A stretch of 64,000 nucleotides of DNA from Paenibacillus sp. 37 (GCF_008386395.1 NZ_CP043761.1:5518001-5582000); one strand, 5' to 3'; counted from the stretch's first letter, positions 27,197-37,122 are shown. Numbers and translations are program-made. The notes: generated by a model from the letters alone, not told the origin.

Positions 27197-27279
27197 ATCA
27201 TTAATGCTGTATATTATTTCCCGGGAAACGGAAAAGCAATTCAGGTTTTAATCACAACACTCCAAGTGGAGATTTAAAC

Positions 27280-27795
27280 TTAGTAGTTCATCAATGTGAA
27301 TACATCGATTTTTTCAGGCAACTTAGCACGACCATTCAGATCAGACAGCTCGATCAGGAATGCAGCACCAACAACGTTCCCACCCAATTGTTCAATCAAG
27401 TTGATGGAAGTTGCAATCGTTCCACCCGTTGCGAGCAGATCATCTGCGATCAGGACATTTTGACCTTTTTCAATCGCATCTGTGTGCATCGCGAGTGTAT
27501 CCTTGCCATACTCGAGATCATAACCAACTTCAATCGTCTCTCCAGGCAGTTTTCCACTTTTGCGAATCGGAGCAAAACCGACACCAAGAGCGTATGCCAG
27601 AGGGGCGCCCACAACGAAACCACGTGCTTCAGGTCCAGCAATAACGTCAATTTTGAGATCAGAAACCATCACTTTCAGTTCATTGATCGCATTGCGGTAC
27701 ATTTCTCCATCCTTCAACAATGTTGTAATGTCCTTAAAGCTGATTCCCGGTTGTGGAAAGTCAGGGATGACACGAATATAATCTTTAAAATCCAA
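27280..27795 (-). CDS. apt: adenine phosphoribosyltransferase
   Basis: A 171-residue type I phosphoribosyltransferase that salvages adenine to AMP. It has the adenine loop [14 protein letters not shown], the EARGF motif in [16 protein letters not shown], and the PRPP motif [13 protein letters not shown] at 114-126. The start is a TTG with AGGAGGA seven bases upstream. It lies 37 bases after recJ, the same order as in B. subtilis, and sits opposite a nucleobase permease that could supply pathway substrates. Confidence 0.96.
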   Translation of the reverse strand: MDFKDYIRVIPDFPQPGISFKDITTLLKDGEMYRNAINELKVMVSDLKIDVIAGPEARGFVVGAPLAYALGVGFAPIRKSGKLPGETIEVGYDLEYGKDTLAMHTDAIEKGQNVLIADDLLATGGTIATSINLIEQLGGNVVGAAFLIELSDLNGRAKLPEKIDVFTLMNY

Positions 27796-27832
27796 AATAA
27801 TCTCCTCCTAAAATAAATACACAAACTTCCAT

Positions 27833-30241
27833 CTAAGATACGCCCTTCATCCGGGATATCATCCATTGTGTCAGTTGCGGTGTGGCTGCATCCAGCATCA
27901 CCTGTTCTATCTCGGCCATATTTTCGAGCGCCTGATAGTGACGTGAAGCGGTTAGTTCACGCTTAGGCGGGTTATCCACAAACGTAATTTTGCCGTTATC
28001 ACGGGTAATGAAGGATAACTCTTCGAATACATCCAACATCATCGTAATCATGCGCGGCGAACAACTACACTGACGACTGAGCACAGGAGTAATCTCTTGT
28101 TCCTCCACGGGTTCAGCTTTCCATTTCAACACCTGCATATAAATACGCTTAAAGAGTTCTCTGGAAGGCATCTGAAGGCGATCTCGGCGGTTGCCTGATC
28201 CGTGCAGAAGGATGATATTCTCAGCTCCACTGAACAAAGCCAGCATGGCATTAAGTTGTTCCGGGGTTTCCGGCGTATCAAACACAAATAACGTCCGGAC
28301 TTGTTCCTGTCCATAATGCTGTGCAGCAGCATTACACGGAAATAACCCGACCTTTCTATCATATACCCAAAGGCAAGGTTCATACAATGAATTTCCCTCG
28401 GAAACGTCTGTTTCTTTCCGAACAATTGCACCAACAGAACCAGATTTATATCGCAGATGCACCTCAAGTGAGCTCAAGAAATGTTTCATCGCATTTAATG
28501 GCTCGGCATTTCCGCGCAAATCAAACACTTGAACCTGAGGAACATGAATGTCCTGAAGCATCAATTGAGGTTTTCTCATTCCATTCCATTCATTGATGGA
28601 CAGTTCTCCCATCACATCAATAACGGAACCTGGGAGAAGAAATTCTGCTAACGCTCCCTTGCCAAAAGCGACGGTTTCCAGTTGCTGACCATCCTGTTCC
28701 AGAACCAGTTTCAGATGGCGTTTCTCTCGTCCCATCGTTCTGGTTTCCTTCACAGTCACACTTCTCAATACAAACCGTGGCGAAGGATTGCTCATTCCAA
28801 AAGGCTGCAATCTGTCGATCTCCTGGATCACTTTCAGCGGAACATCACTGATTCTGCATTCATCATCCGCAAGACGTTGAGGTACAAAGTCCTCTTCAGT
28901 TAATACAGATGCAGCAAACTCATTCAAACCAGCCTCAAGTTCTTCCAGCTGTTCCCGATGCAAGGTCATACCTGCTGCAGCAGGGTGTCCCCCGTAATGG
29001 TCCATAGTGTGTTTATTGACTGTGAGTGCCTGATAGATATCCAAGCCCTCAATGGAGCGCGCAGAGCCCTTGCAGACACCGCTCTCTGGATCGATCCCAA
29101 GGATAAGTGTAGGTCGGTAATAACGCTCCAGCAATTTGGACGCCACAATACCAACCACTCCAACGTTCCAGCCCTCACCAGCCAATACGATTACATCTGG
29201 AACGGATCCTGAACGTAGCTGTATCTTTTGTTCCAGCTGTGCAGTTGCTTCTTGTAATATGCCCTCTACGACTTGCTGCCGCTCCCGATTCAATAGATCT
29301 AGTTGGCCCGCAAGCGTATGAGCTTCATCCAGATTCTCGGTGGTGAGAAGTGATACCGCTCTCCCGGCATGATCCAAACGTCCACTGGCATTAATACGAG
29401 GTGCCATGGCAAAGGCAATATTAATTGAAGTCACCTGACTCTGATCCACTCCACTGATTTCCAGCAATGCACTCACACCGGGTAGACGTGAACCACGCAT
29501 CGATTCTATTCCATAACTGACGATAACCCGGTTCTCCCCTTCCAAAGGCATCAGATCGGCTACGGTACCGATGGCGGCAATCTCCATCCATTCACCGGGT
29601 ACCTCCCCGATTAGTGCCTGAGCAAGTTTCAGGGCTACTCCCGCTCCGGCCAAACCTTTAAAAGGATACGGACATCCTGGAAGTTTTGGATTAATAAGAG
29701 TAAAGGCTTCTGGCAAAATTTCAGGTGGCTCGTGGTGGTCTGTCACAATGACTTCAATTCCCAGTGTTGCCGCATAGGCAATCTGTTCAACAGCACTGAT
29801 TCCGGTATCCACGGTAATAATCAATGAAACGCCTTGTTGATGGGCCCAATCTAACGCATGGTTGTGCAACCCATACCCTTCATTCGAGCGATGAGGGATA
29901 TAGATATCGTACGAAGCCCCAAGATGACGCATCAAATGGATCATAAGCGATGTGCTGGATACGCCATCAGCGTCATAATCCCCGTAGATCAAAATATGTT
30001 CTTCCCGCTCCAATGCCAGTTTGATACGTGGCACAGCTTCATTCATGCCGAGGAGCAGATAGGGATCATGCATCTGATTAAGGTCAGGATGCAAAAAACG
30101 TTCGGCCTCCTTCTCATTGTGCACTCCTCGACTCACAAGCAAACGTCCAACAAGGGGTGAAACGGAAAGCGCCTGCGAGAGTCCCGCAGCCGCCTCCAAA
30201 TCGATATTCGGTGTATTCCACCGGTATTGCGAATAAAGCAA
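27833..30241 (-). CDS. recJ: single-stranded-DNA-specific exonuclease RecJ
   Basis: An 802-residue DHH-family 5'-3' exonuclease for recombination and mismatch repair. The metal-binding motifs GDYDADG (87-93), VTDHHEPPE (about 155) and GGHPAAAGM (about 420) are present, followed by the OB fold (about 480-580). The extra C-terminal domain of some 200 residues seen in Bacilli is retained. The start is TTG after AAAGGAG. It is cotranscribed with apt and follows the CDF-like gene. Confidence 0.95.
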   Translation of the reverse strand: MLYSQYRWNTPNIDLEAAAGLSQALSVSPLVGRLLVSRGVHNEKEAERFLHPDLNQMHDPYLLLGMNEAVPRIKLALEREEHILIYGDYDADGVSSTSLMIHLMRHLGASYDIYIPHRSNEGYGLHNHALDWAHQQGVSLIITVDTGISAVEQIAYAATLGIEVIVTDHHEPPEILPEAFTLINPKLPGCPYPFKGLAGAGVALKLAQALIGEVPGEWMEIAAIGTVADLMPLEGENRVIVSYGIESMRGSRLPGVSALLEISGVDQSQVTSINIAFAMAPRINASGRLDHAGRAVSLLTTENLDEAHTLAGQLDLLNRERQQVVEGILQEATAQLEQKIQLRSGSVPDVIVLAGEGWNVGVVGIVASKLLERYYRPTLILGIDPESGVCKGSARSIEGLDIYQALTVNKHTMDHYGGHPAAAGMTLHREQLEELEAGLNEFAASVLTEEDFVPQRLADDECRISDVPLKVIQEIDRLQPFGMSNPSPRFVLRSVTVKETRTMGREKRHLKLVLEQDGQQLETVAFGKGALAEFLLPGSVIDVMGELSINEWNGMRKPQLMLQDIHVPQVQVFDLRGNAEPLNAMKHFLSSLEVHLRYKSGSVGAIVRKETDVSEGNSLYEPCLWVYDRKVGLFPCNAAAQHYGQEQVRTLFVFDTPETPEQLNAMLALFSGAENIILLHGSGNRRDRLQMPSRELFKRIYMQVLKWKAEPVEEQEITPVLSRQCSCSPRMITMMLDVFEELSFITRDNGKITFVDNPPKRELTASRHYQALENMAEIEQVMLDAATPQLTQWMISRMKGVS

Positions 30242-30281
30242 TGATAACGCTCCTTTCCTGATCTACTGGACCCGCGCTTCA

Positions 30282-31241
30282 CTACTGAATTAATGTCGCT
30301 TCGTGATCGGGCAGTTCATGATTGGATTTATAGGGATAACCTGGATCATAAGGTATCGCTTGAATCTGTACTTCTTTCACATGACTGAAACGGGTGAGCA
30401 GTAATGTCTTGGCACGATTTGCAATCTCCTGTGCTTCCAGTATCGAGATCCTCGGATTCACACTAATGACCAGCTCAATCGTAACGTCATGTTCCTGTTC
30501 ACGTGCAACCAAATGCTCAATGGTAATGATGCCATATACCCGCTGTACGGTCTCTTTGAAATCTGACGCTTCTTCCTGCTCCAACTCCTGAACGAGTGAA
30601 CCATAGACTGTGTCCACAATCATTCGGTAACCCTTGTGAAGCACAAAACAGGAAGCAATCAACGCAGCTGTGGGGTCCAGGTAGAGCAGCATGCTCAAAC
30701 CCGTTTCTTCACCAGCCATCGATCCTATAATGCCGATTAACACGGTGAGCGAACAATAGAGTGCACGGCGATGTTGCTGTGCATAGGCCAGCGCCTGAGA
30801 CTGGTTTCGTTTACGGAAATATCTGTACTGAAATTGAAAAATCGCTTCTTTCACAGCCAAAGCTGCAACAGCCACCAAAAGTACCGACTTGCCGGGTGCT
30901 TCCGGTTCACTTCCGGAGAGACTGCCCAATGCGGAGATGGCAAGCTGTAATCCACCCATGAGAATCAGCACAGATAACAATACTGAGATTCCGGGTCTAG
31001 CAACACTTGAATGTTCTTTAAACCGTCCCCCGCGAGCCTTGCTCTTATCACGTACAGACTTGGAGGGAAAGAGACCTGCCAGGGCAGAACCAGCTTCAGA
31101 AGCAGAATACAAGCCGTCAGCGAGCAATGATTTGCTGTTTGCCATATAACCGACTCCCGCTTTGATTACCGCAAGTCCCATATTACCGGCAATACCACTC
31201 CATGTGGCAGCCTGAGCAGATGGGATATGTTCTCTGGTCAT
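30282..31241 (-). CDS. cation diffusion facilitator homologue with altered metal site
   Basis: A 319-residue membrane protein with about six hydrophobic segments and the cytoplasmic alpha-beta C-terminal domain of CDF transporters (about 215-300). The family's metal ligands look lost. In the TM2 motif [HD]Sxx D the sequence is LLADGLYSASEAG (Tyr and Glu in the ligand positions), and the TM5 HxxxD motif is replaced in AQQHRRALYCSLTVLIG. It may transport another ion, need other ligands, or not transport at all. AAGGGGG precedes the ATG. It lies between secF and recJ. Confidence 0.8.
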   Translation of the reverse strand: MTREHIPSAQAATWSGIAGNMGLAVIKAGVGYMANSKSLLADGLYSASEAGSALAGLFPSKSVRDKSKARGGRFKEHSSVARPGISVLLSVLILMGGLQLAISALGSLSGSEPEAPGKSVLLVAVAALAVKEAIFQFQYRYFRKRNQSQALAYAQQHRRALYCSLTVLIGIIGSMAGEETGLSMLLYLDPTAALIASCFVLHKGYRMIVDTVYGSLVQELEQEEASDFKETVQRVYGIITIEHLVAREQEHDVTIELVISVNPRISILEAQEIANRAKTLLLTRFSHVKEVQIQAIPYDPGYPYKSNHELPDHEATLIQ

Positions 31242-31275
31242 GAATATTCCCCCTTAATTCTGTACATAAAGTTGC

Positions 31276-31304
31276 AAAACCGCGCCTGGCAGACGCGGCT
31301 TCAC
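31276..31304 (-). terminator. terminator of secD-secF
   Basis: A CCGCG/CGCGG hairpin with inner pairing and TTTT on the minus strand, 11 bases past the secF stop. Confidence 0.6.
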
Positions 31305-31314
31305 AATAAAATGT

Positions 31315-32223
31315 TTAGTTAGATTCTTTAGCTACTGTCTTAGGTTTGTTCGTTTGTTTACCTTTGAGCGTGAGCCATAATGGTGCCGCAATAAAGATTG
31401 AAGAGTAAGCGCCGAACAGTGTTCCGATCACCATTGCAAGTGAGAACATGCGGATGGATTCTCCGCCAAAAATAAACAAACAAAGGGAAGCAACAAAAAC
31501 CGTAAATGTTGTATTTAATGAACGAGTCATTGTTTGTGACAAACTGTGATTAACTACTTCGCGCAAGTCTGCTTTAGATGACTTTTTAGCAAATCGCAAA
31601 TTCTCACGAATCCGGTCAAAGATAACGATGGTATCGTTAATTGAGAATCCGACAATGGTCAATACTGCGGTAATAAAGGTCAGATCCACTTCCAAGCGGA
31701 AGATCGAAAATACGCTTATGACAACAAATGCATCATGGAACAATGAAACCACTGCCGCCACAGCAAAGCGCCACTCGAATCGGATTGCAACATAGATCAT
31801 GATCCCGATACTTGCAATGAGTACCGCGTAGATCGCATTGCGCTCCAATTCTTTGGCCATCTCCGGATCAACCGTATTTACTTCATAGGAAGCCGATGCA
31901 TCCAGTTTGGTAAATTCCTGTTTAAATTTACTCTCTTGGGTCTCATCCAATTCATTGGAGAAACGAACATTTACACGGTCAGCCCCCGGTGTAATGGTAA
32001 CATCACCCTCATCAACACCGATGTCCTTAACGATAGGTTTAATCTGCTCCGCTGTGATTGCTTTGGATACCGAGATATCCACATTCGATCCAGCACGGAA
32101 ATCAACCGCATAATTCAAACCCAAAGCCAGAATGCTGATGATCCCCGTAATCGTCAGAATAATCGAGAAGAAATAGGCAATCTTACTTCCTTTAACATAA
32201 TCAAAATTCCAATTAAAGCGCAC
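31315..32223 (-). CDS. secF: protein translocase subunit SecF
   Basis: A 302-residue membrane protein that, with SecD, uses the proton gradient to pull proteins through SecYEG. It has one N-terminal TM, an extracellular domain (about 45-125), and five clustered TMs with the conserved VGFSINDTIVIFDRIREN. I favour the GTG at 32223 because AAGGAG lies nine bases upstream; the GTG three codons earlier would be one base from it. It overlaps the end of secD by 11 bases. In B. subtilis the two are a single SecDF protein. Confidence 0.92.
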   Translation of the reverse strand: MRFNWNFDYVKGSKIAYFFSIILTITGIISILALGLNYAVDFRAGSNVDISVSKAITAEQIKPIVKDIGVDEGDVTITPGADRVNVRFSNELDETQESKFKQEFTKLDASASYEVNTVDPEMAKELERNAIYAVLIASIGIMIYVAIRFEWRFAVAAVVSLFHDAFVVISVFSIFRLEVDLTFITAVLTIVGFSINDTIVIFDRIRENLRFAKKSSKADLREVVNHSLSQTMTRSLNTTFTVFVASLCLFIFGGESIRMFSLAMVIGTLFGAYSSIFIAAPLWLTLKGKQTNKPKTVAKESN

Positions 32224-33463
32224 GAATTTCACTCTCCTTCACTCCGAAGTACTTAGGCTTCTTCAACACGTTACCCCGAACAAGCAGGGTCAACAGGAAG
32301 CGGGAGAAGAAAATATTCGTGATAATACTGGTGACAATATCAAAAATCAGCACGAGTGCAAAACCTTTAACCGCACCTGTTCCCAAGAAGAACATAACAG
32401 CCGCAGCAATAATGGTTGTGATATTGGAGTCAATGATTGTTCGGAAGGAATGTTTACCACCCGCTTTAACCGAAGACAAGATCGACTTACCACTGCGCAT
32501 CTCCTCTTTAATCCGTTCGTACGTGATGATATTGGCATCCACCGCCATCCCTATACCCAGGATAAACGCCGCAATACCTGGAAGGGTAAGCACGAATTCT
32601 CCTAAATAGAAGATTGCAAGTACCAGCCACGTATGTGTAATCAAGGCAAAACTCGCAATAATACCAGGAATGCGATAAAGCCCAATCATGAACACTAGAA
32701 TAATAACGGAACCAATCAATCCCGCTTTAATAGTCTGATCCAAAGAAAGCTTACCAAGTGTTGCACCAACACTTTGTGAATACTTCTCTGTAAGTTTCAG
32801 TGGCAATGCACCCAGGTTAATGGTGTCACGAAGCTGGTTTGCTTCGTCACGTGTGTAAGCACCCGAAATCTGAGCGGAACCATCTGTCAACTGTTGTCTG
32901 ACGGTTGGAGCAGATAGAAGCTCATCGTCCAAATAAATAGCGAGAGGTTGTCCGATCAAACGTTTGGTAATCTCGGAAAATTTGGCTTTGTCTTTCACTT
33001 GAATGTCAATCATCGGCTCATTCAATTGAGTGAACACAACTTTGGCTGCATTCTCAACAAATTCATTTCCGCGAAGCTCAATTTTGGTGTATTCGCCTTC
33101 CTTGTCGTTCTCTGCTTTACTACGGAAGGTCAAAACAGCAGGTTCTTTCATTTTGGCTCTAACTTCAGCCTCATCCGTAACCCCTGCCAACTTCAATCGA
33201 ATCCGGTTGCTTCCTTCAGTGGTTACCTCCGGTTCGCTTGTTCCGAGCGCATTGGCGCGGCTTTCAAGGCTTTTGGCCGTTTGCACCAAAGATGCTTTCG
33301 TTACTTGTTGACCTGCTTCGAGCGGCTCTGCTTCATATAAGATCTCGTAGCCTCCCTTTAAATCAAGGCCCAAGCGTATATTTTTGAGCAGTTCCGGGCT
33401 TGTTCCCACCATTACCCCTGTGGTGACAAGCACGACCAGAATGAAACTGATAATTCTTTTCAT
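32213..33463 (-). CDS. secD: protein translocase subunit SecD
   Basis: A 416-residue partner of SecF. It starts with a TM segment, then LGLDLKGGYEILYEAEP, the large extracellular domain (about 35-245), and a C-terminal bundle of five TMs with ILGIGMAVDANIITYERIKEE, containing the aspartate needed for proton coupling. The ATG at 33463 has AGGA six bases upstream; the longer frame adds 25 charged residues before the first TM and lacks a ribosome site. A terminator separates it from comN upstream. Confidence 0.92.
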   Translation of the reverse strand: MKRIISFILVVLVTTGVMVGTSPELLKNIRLGLDLKGGYEILYEAEPLEAGQQVTKASLVQTAKSLESRANALGTSEPEVTTEGSNRIRLKLAGVTDEAEVRAKMKEPAVLTFRSKAENDKEGEYTKIELRGNEFVENAAKVVFTQLNEPMIDIQVKDKAKFSEITKRLIGQPLAIYLDDELLSAPTVRQQLTDGSAQISGAYTRDEANQLRDTINLGALPLKLTEKYSQSVGATLGKLSLDQTIKAGLIGSVIILVFMIGLYRIPGIIASFALITHTWLVLAIFYLGEFVLTLPGIAAFILGIGMAVDANIITYERIKEEMRSGKSILSSVKAGGKHSFRTIIDSNITTIIAAAVMFFLGTGAVKGFALVLIFDIVTSIITNIFFSRFLLTLLVRGNVLKKPKYFGVKESEIRAL

Positions 33464-33534
33464 GCCGTTCCTAGATCCCCTTTCGTTCTCAATATTCCTA
33501 TTATAGCGATGCCGTAAAAAGCAGTCAATTTTCA

Positions 33535-33575
33535 ACAAAAAAGATCCCTTTCGTCTAGAAAGAGGACCCCCGGTA
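33535..33575 (-). terminator. terminator overlapping the end of comN
   Basis: A hairpin with CTTTC/GAAAG core and flanking GG-CC pairs, followed by TTTTTT on the minus strand. The 5' arm covers the last codons of comN, so secD likely has its own promoter in the 70 bases downstream. Confidence 0.6.
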
Positions 33576-33803
33576 TGCAGACACGGTCATAAAGTTCATA
33601 AAGCTTGTTGCTTTCAGTGACAAAATGTCGTTCACCAGCTGGTGAAGCGGTGGAATGCCCTGTTTTTCATATTTATGACTGACGCAATTCCAGACATCTT
33701 TGCTGGTGACATATTCGTAACCGACAAGCCTTAATTCCTCCGCCTTGCTACGGCAGAGCATCTCTATTGACTGTTCCAACTCCACATCATTCATTTCTTC
33801 CAA
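33555..33803 (-). CDS. comN: ComN-like post-transcriptional regulator
   Basis: An 82-residue protein of the ComN family (MLCRSKAEELRLVGYEYVTSKDVWNC ... IPPLHQLVNDILSLK, quoted in parts). In B. subtilis ComN controls the comE mRNA and binds DivIVA-linked sites at the poles. It is in the same place as in B. subtilis, next to spoVB and secDF. The tail after residue 65 is shorter than in B. subtilis. GGGGAG-type sequence precedes the start. Confidence 0.82.
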   Translation of the reverse strand: MEEMNDVELEQSIEMLCRSKAEELRLVGYEYVTSKDVWNCVSHKYEKQGIPPLHQLVNDILSLKATSFMNFMTVSAYRGSSF

Positions 33804-33923
33804 CGGGGAGCCTCCCTTCGTACATCCAAGCCTTTATGCGGCATCAATATTACATGATTCGACTTCGCCTAATCATATTCCTTCTTGCTGATTATGGTTC
33901 TTTTTGTTAATCGTGTCCAAGTT

Positions 33924-33954
33924 GTCATGAGAAGATAAAGGACTGGCATAGGAT
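33924..33954 (+). promoter_or_regulatory. possible sigma-E-like promoter of spoVB
   Basis: GTCATGA at 33924-33930 and CATAGGAT at 33947-33954 resemble the -35 and -10 elements of mother-cell sigma factors, with slightly wide spacing (16 bases). SpoVB is under sigma-E control in B. subtilis. A similar CATAGGAT occurs before safA. Confidence 0.35.
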
Positions 33955-34021
33955 GAAGAACAACGGCTTTGTCCCGTTTATGTTGATAGCCTGTACTTTC
34001 AACCGGGAAAGAGGGATAGTC

Positions 34022-35644
34022 TTGAAGAAACAGACATTTATTCAGGGGGCCATGATCCTGCTCGCGGCAGGCATAATTAATCGAATACTTGGTTTCATAC
34101 CGCGCATTGCGCTGCCACGAGTCATCGGTGCAGAAGGTGTTGGCATCTACCAATTGAGCTATCCCTTTTTTATCGTACTGGTGACATTAATTACGGGTGG
34201 TATTCCGCTCGCCGTAGCCAAGCTCGTAGCCGAAGCTGATACCGGTGCCAATCGTTATTCTCCCCAGCGAATCCTGCAAGTAAGCTTAAGTTTTACGTTG
34301 ACCCTTGGTGTTGTATTCATGTTTTTGTGCATCCTGTTTGCACCCTGGGTTACCAAGTACGTGCTCACTGATGAGCGGGTGTACCATACGTTCGTTAGTA
34401 TGAGCCCAATGATTGCCATTATCGCCGTATCTGCTGTCTACAGAGGGTACTTCCAAGGCAAGCAAAATATGATGCCTACTGCCATTTCATCCATTGTTGA
34501 AACCATCATTCGTATCGTCTGTGTCATTTGGTTTGCCTGGCTTCTCCTCCCCCACGGTATTGCCCAAGCTGCTGCTGGTGCCATGCTGGGCGCGCTCGTT
34601 GGAGAATTCGGCGGTATGCTTGTACTCTTGTGGAAGTATAACAGGCAGAAGAAAGAGTTACCGCTCGCTATGCAACAGAACATGTCCAATCTCACAGCCA
34701 AACCTTTAAACCCAATACCTTCAGTTCTGAAAGAAAAGGGTACTCCACAGCCGGGATTAATCCGGCGTTTGCTTGCAATCTCTATTCCTGTTACAGCAGG
34801 CCGATTGGTTGGCTCCTTATCCTATCTGGCCGAAACCATCGTTACTGCCCAGAGTCTGGCTCTGGCAGGCATATCCAAAGGGCTCGCTACAGCACAATAT
34901 GGTGCATTACAAGGTATGATTATTCCTTTGCTACTGCTGCCGGGAGCACTAACCTCATCGCTCGCGACATCACTTGTGCCTTCACTGTCCGAAGCTTCTG
35001 CGCAGGGAGATCGCGCACTGATTCACAAAAGAATGCATCAGGCCTTACGTTTGGCACTTGTGACAGGTGCTCCGTTTTCTGTGTTTATGTATGTGCTTGC
35101 CGAACCGATGTGTCTTGTTCTGTATAATGATGCATCGATCGGAAGCATGCTGAAACTAATGGCTCCCTTTGCTTTGTTCATTTATATTCAAGCTCCTCTT
35201 CAAGCTGCATTACAAGCTCTTGACCGTCCAGGTAAAGCATTGCTAAATACGTTTATCGGTGCTGTTATCAAAATCACGTTGATTTTAACGCTTGCTTCCC
35301 AGCCTGAATATGGCATCTTCGGTGCAGTCATCGCCATCTGTGTGAATTCTACGGTAGTTACCCTGTTGCATGCCCAAAGCGTACGTAGCCTGCTACAGTT
35401 CCGCTTCAAAATGATGGATTGGGTCAAGACGGGTGCAGGAATGTTTATCATGGGAGCAGCGACCCTACTCGTATACGAAGAGACTGCCATGATATTGCCT
35501 TTTTGGGTAAGGATGCTTCTCGCTCCTTTTGTCGGGCTTATCGTGTATTTCATCGTCATGGGCTGGACCAAAATGATTGACTTTCATGATCTGTCCCGTG
35601 TTCCTTTTATTGGTTCATGGTTCAAGCGCCGGTCAGGCAAATGA
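34022..35644 (+). CDS. spoVB: stage V sporulation protein B (lipid-linked precursor flippase family)
   Basis: A 540-residue membrane protein with about 14 TM segments in the MOP superfamily. It opens KKQTFIQGAMILLAAGIINRI and has GAEGVGIYQLSYPFFI and SLSEASAQGDRALIHKRMHQ. SpoVB is needed for spore cortex synthesis, moving a lipid-linked peptidoglycan precursor during sporulation. The TTG at 34022 has AAAGAGGGA five bases upstream; the longer frame adds an unrelated 23 residues. It converges on a DUF421 gene with only three bases between stop codons. Confidence 0.9.
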   Translation: MKKQTFIQGAMILLAAGIINRILGFIPRIALPRVIGAEGVGIYQLSYPFFIVLVTLITGGIPLAVAKLVAEADTGANRYSPQRILQVSLSFTLTLGVVFMFLCILFAPWVTKYVLTDERVYHTFVSMSPMIAIIAVSAVYRGYFQGKQNMMPTAISSIVETIIRIVCVIWFAWLLLPHGIAQAAAGAMLGALVGEFGGMLVLLWKYNRQKKELPLAMQQNMSNLTAKPLNPIPSVLKEKGTPQPGLIRRLLAISIPVTAGRLVGSLSYLAETIVTAQSLALAGISKGLATAQYGALQGMIIPLLLLPGALTSSLATSLVPSLSEASAQGDRALIHKRMHQALRLALVTGAPFSVFMYVLAEPMCLVLYNDASIGSMLKLMAPFALFIYIQAPLQAALQALDRPGKALLNTFIGAVIKITLILTLASQPEYGIFGAVIAICVNSTVVTLLHAQSVRSLLQFRFKMMDWVKTGAGMFIMGAATLLVYEETAMILPFWVRMLLAPFVGLIVYFIVMGWTKMIDFHDLSRVPFIGSWFKRRSGK

Positions 35645-35647
35645 TTT

Positions 35648-36421
35648 TCATTTTTTATCATCTTTTGGACTGACATATATCTTCCCATTGTGGTCAATGG
35701 AACATATAAATACATCCTTGAAATCCAGAATTCCGTTATATTGAATTTGATTTTTCAGCCAAAATCTCGTTTTCTGGATGATCTCCAGATTCTGATCCTG
35801 GACCTTTCCGTCCATAATTAAGGGTAGTGGCAGACCTTCATATTTAATATTTGGAAATTTGATATTTGGAGATCCGTCAATCTGGTTTTTTCCCGTTTTG
35901 GATTTACTGGAAGAAGAATCTTCTGAGTCAGAACCGGAAGAATTGCTGTCGTTAGAAATATTCTCATCCTTGGGAAACACGGTCAGCTTGCCTGTGGTCT
36001 CCAAAATAGCGAAATCAACCTCACCGATACTGTCTACATTCTGTTCACGGAGTTGTTGCAATAGATCATCCAGATTATAGCGTTGCTTCCGCATCTCATC
36101 CCGGTGAAGGACGCCTTTGGAGATCAAAACAGTAGGTTTGCCATCAATTATCAGGCGAAGACGCCGACTTTTAAGACCTATAAAGGCCATTCCGATCTGT
36201 ACAATGATCAAGGTAAGCATGGGGGCAATCCCGTGAGAGAGCGGTTTATCAATATCTTCAATGACAAAAGCAGCCATTTCAGCAAGCATAATGGACACGA
36301 CAAGATCAAACATGGATAGCTTACCAATCTCACGTTTACCCATAACCCTCATTGCACAGTACACCAAAAAGTACATGAGAATGGTTCGAAAGATATGTGA
36401 TCCGACATCTGGGAAGTTCAC
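35648..36421 (-). CDS. DUF421 membrane protein (YrbG/YetF type)
   Basis: A 257-residue protein with three N-terminal TM segments (GKREIGKLSMFDLVVSIMLAEMA between the first two) and a cytoplasmic domain of YetF type (RKQRYNLDDLLQQLREQNVDSIGEVDFAILETTGKL, cited in parts). Between about 170 and 195 it holds a serine-rich acidic linker (NDSNSSGSDSEDSSSSKSK) followed by a second small domain. The same family (YrbG) adjoins spoVB in B. subtilis; YetF-like proteins are linked to spore germination or envelope stress, but a firm role is not known. Confidence 0.85.
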   Translation of the reverse strand: MNFPDVGSHIFRTILMYFLVYCAMRVMGKREIGKLSMFDLVVSIMLAEMAAFVIEDIDKPLSHGIAPMLTLIIVQIGMAFIGLKSRRLRLIIDGKPTVLISKGVLHRDEMRKQRYNLDDLLQQLREQNVDSIGEVDFAILETTGKLTVFPKDENISNDSNSSGSDSEDSSSSKSKTGKNQIDGSPNIKFPNIKYEGLPLPLIMDGKVQDQNLEIIQKTRFWLKNQIQYNGILDFKDVFICSIDHNGKIYVSPKDDKK

Positions 36422-36604
36422 AACAGGGGTCCTCCTTCGAAACTGAGTTTTTAACAGTTAGCTGGGTAGTGCAATCCCTATTTTGACCTGAACCTTACAT
36501 GCTCATGCAGAAATAATCCGTTCATTTAATGGAAAACAGTTCATAAGTCCGAAGGCTTGACCATACACTGTATTAACTTATAACTTGTACAAGGGGGTTG
36601 CTTC

Positions 36605-36997
36605 ATGCAATTGATCCGCCGCTTGGTTTCGTTTCGAGTGTCCAATCCGATTCTGTCAGGCCTCTGTCAGGCTTTTGTATGGATGTTTATCGGGGCATTT
36701 ATTCTCTCCTTGTTTCTCTGGATGAGCGGAATGCGGGAACAGGACCTCTCGTTGTATACCTATGTTGTTCATGGCTTGTCATTATTGGTTGGTGGTTTTG
36801 TGGCAGGCAAACGTTCTGGTGAAAAAGGATGGTACTACGGAGGGATTACCGGAATCGTATATGGACTCCTTGTGCTGTTGATCGGATTTCTCGCGCTGGA
36901 TGCTTCGTTTAATTGGAAGGATAGTCTACAACTGCTTAGCGCGTTTTTCATTTCAGCTCTCGGTGGCATATTCGGTGTAAATACGCATCGCTCCTAA
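36605..36997 (+). CDS. TIGR04086 family membrane protein (YrzE-like)
   Basis: A 130-residue protein with four hydrophobic segments and the glycine-rich GKRSGEKGWYYGGITGIVYGLL typical of YrzE proteins (quoted in two parts: GKRSGEKGW, YYGGITGIVYGLL). AAGGGGG lies seven bases before the ATG. In B. subtilis yrzE lies near spoVB and yajC, as here. Its function is unknown. It is a single gene facing yajC. Confidence 0.82.
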   Translation: MQLIRRLVSFRVSNPILSGLCQAFVWMFIGAFILSLFLWMSGMREQDLSLYTYVVHGLSLLVGGFVAGKRSGEKGWYYGGITGIVYGLLVLLIGFLALDASFNWKDSLQLLSAFFISALGGIFGVNTHRS

Positions 36998-37033
36998 CTG
37001 ACTGGTAAAGAACATCGACCTTCACTCATAAAT

Positions 37034-37076
37034 CAAAAAAGAGAACCGGGTCTCCAAGGAGATCCGGTTCTCTACT
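37034..37076. terminator. terminator between yrzE-like gene and yajC
   Basis: A stem AGAGAACCGGGTCTCC/AGATCCGGTTCTCT with a short loop. On the minus strand it is followed by TTTTTT, fitting the end of the ruv-queA-tgt-yajC operon. Confidence 0.85.
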
Positions 37077-37122
37077 AGTGAATACGCCACAAACGTACCC
37101 TCATTATTCTATGTTACAGTAA

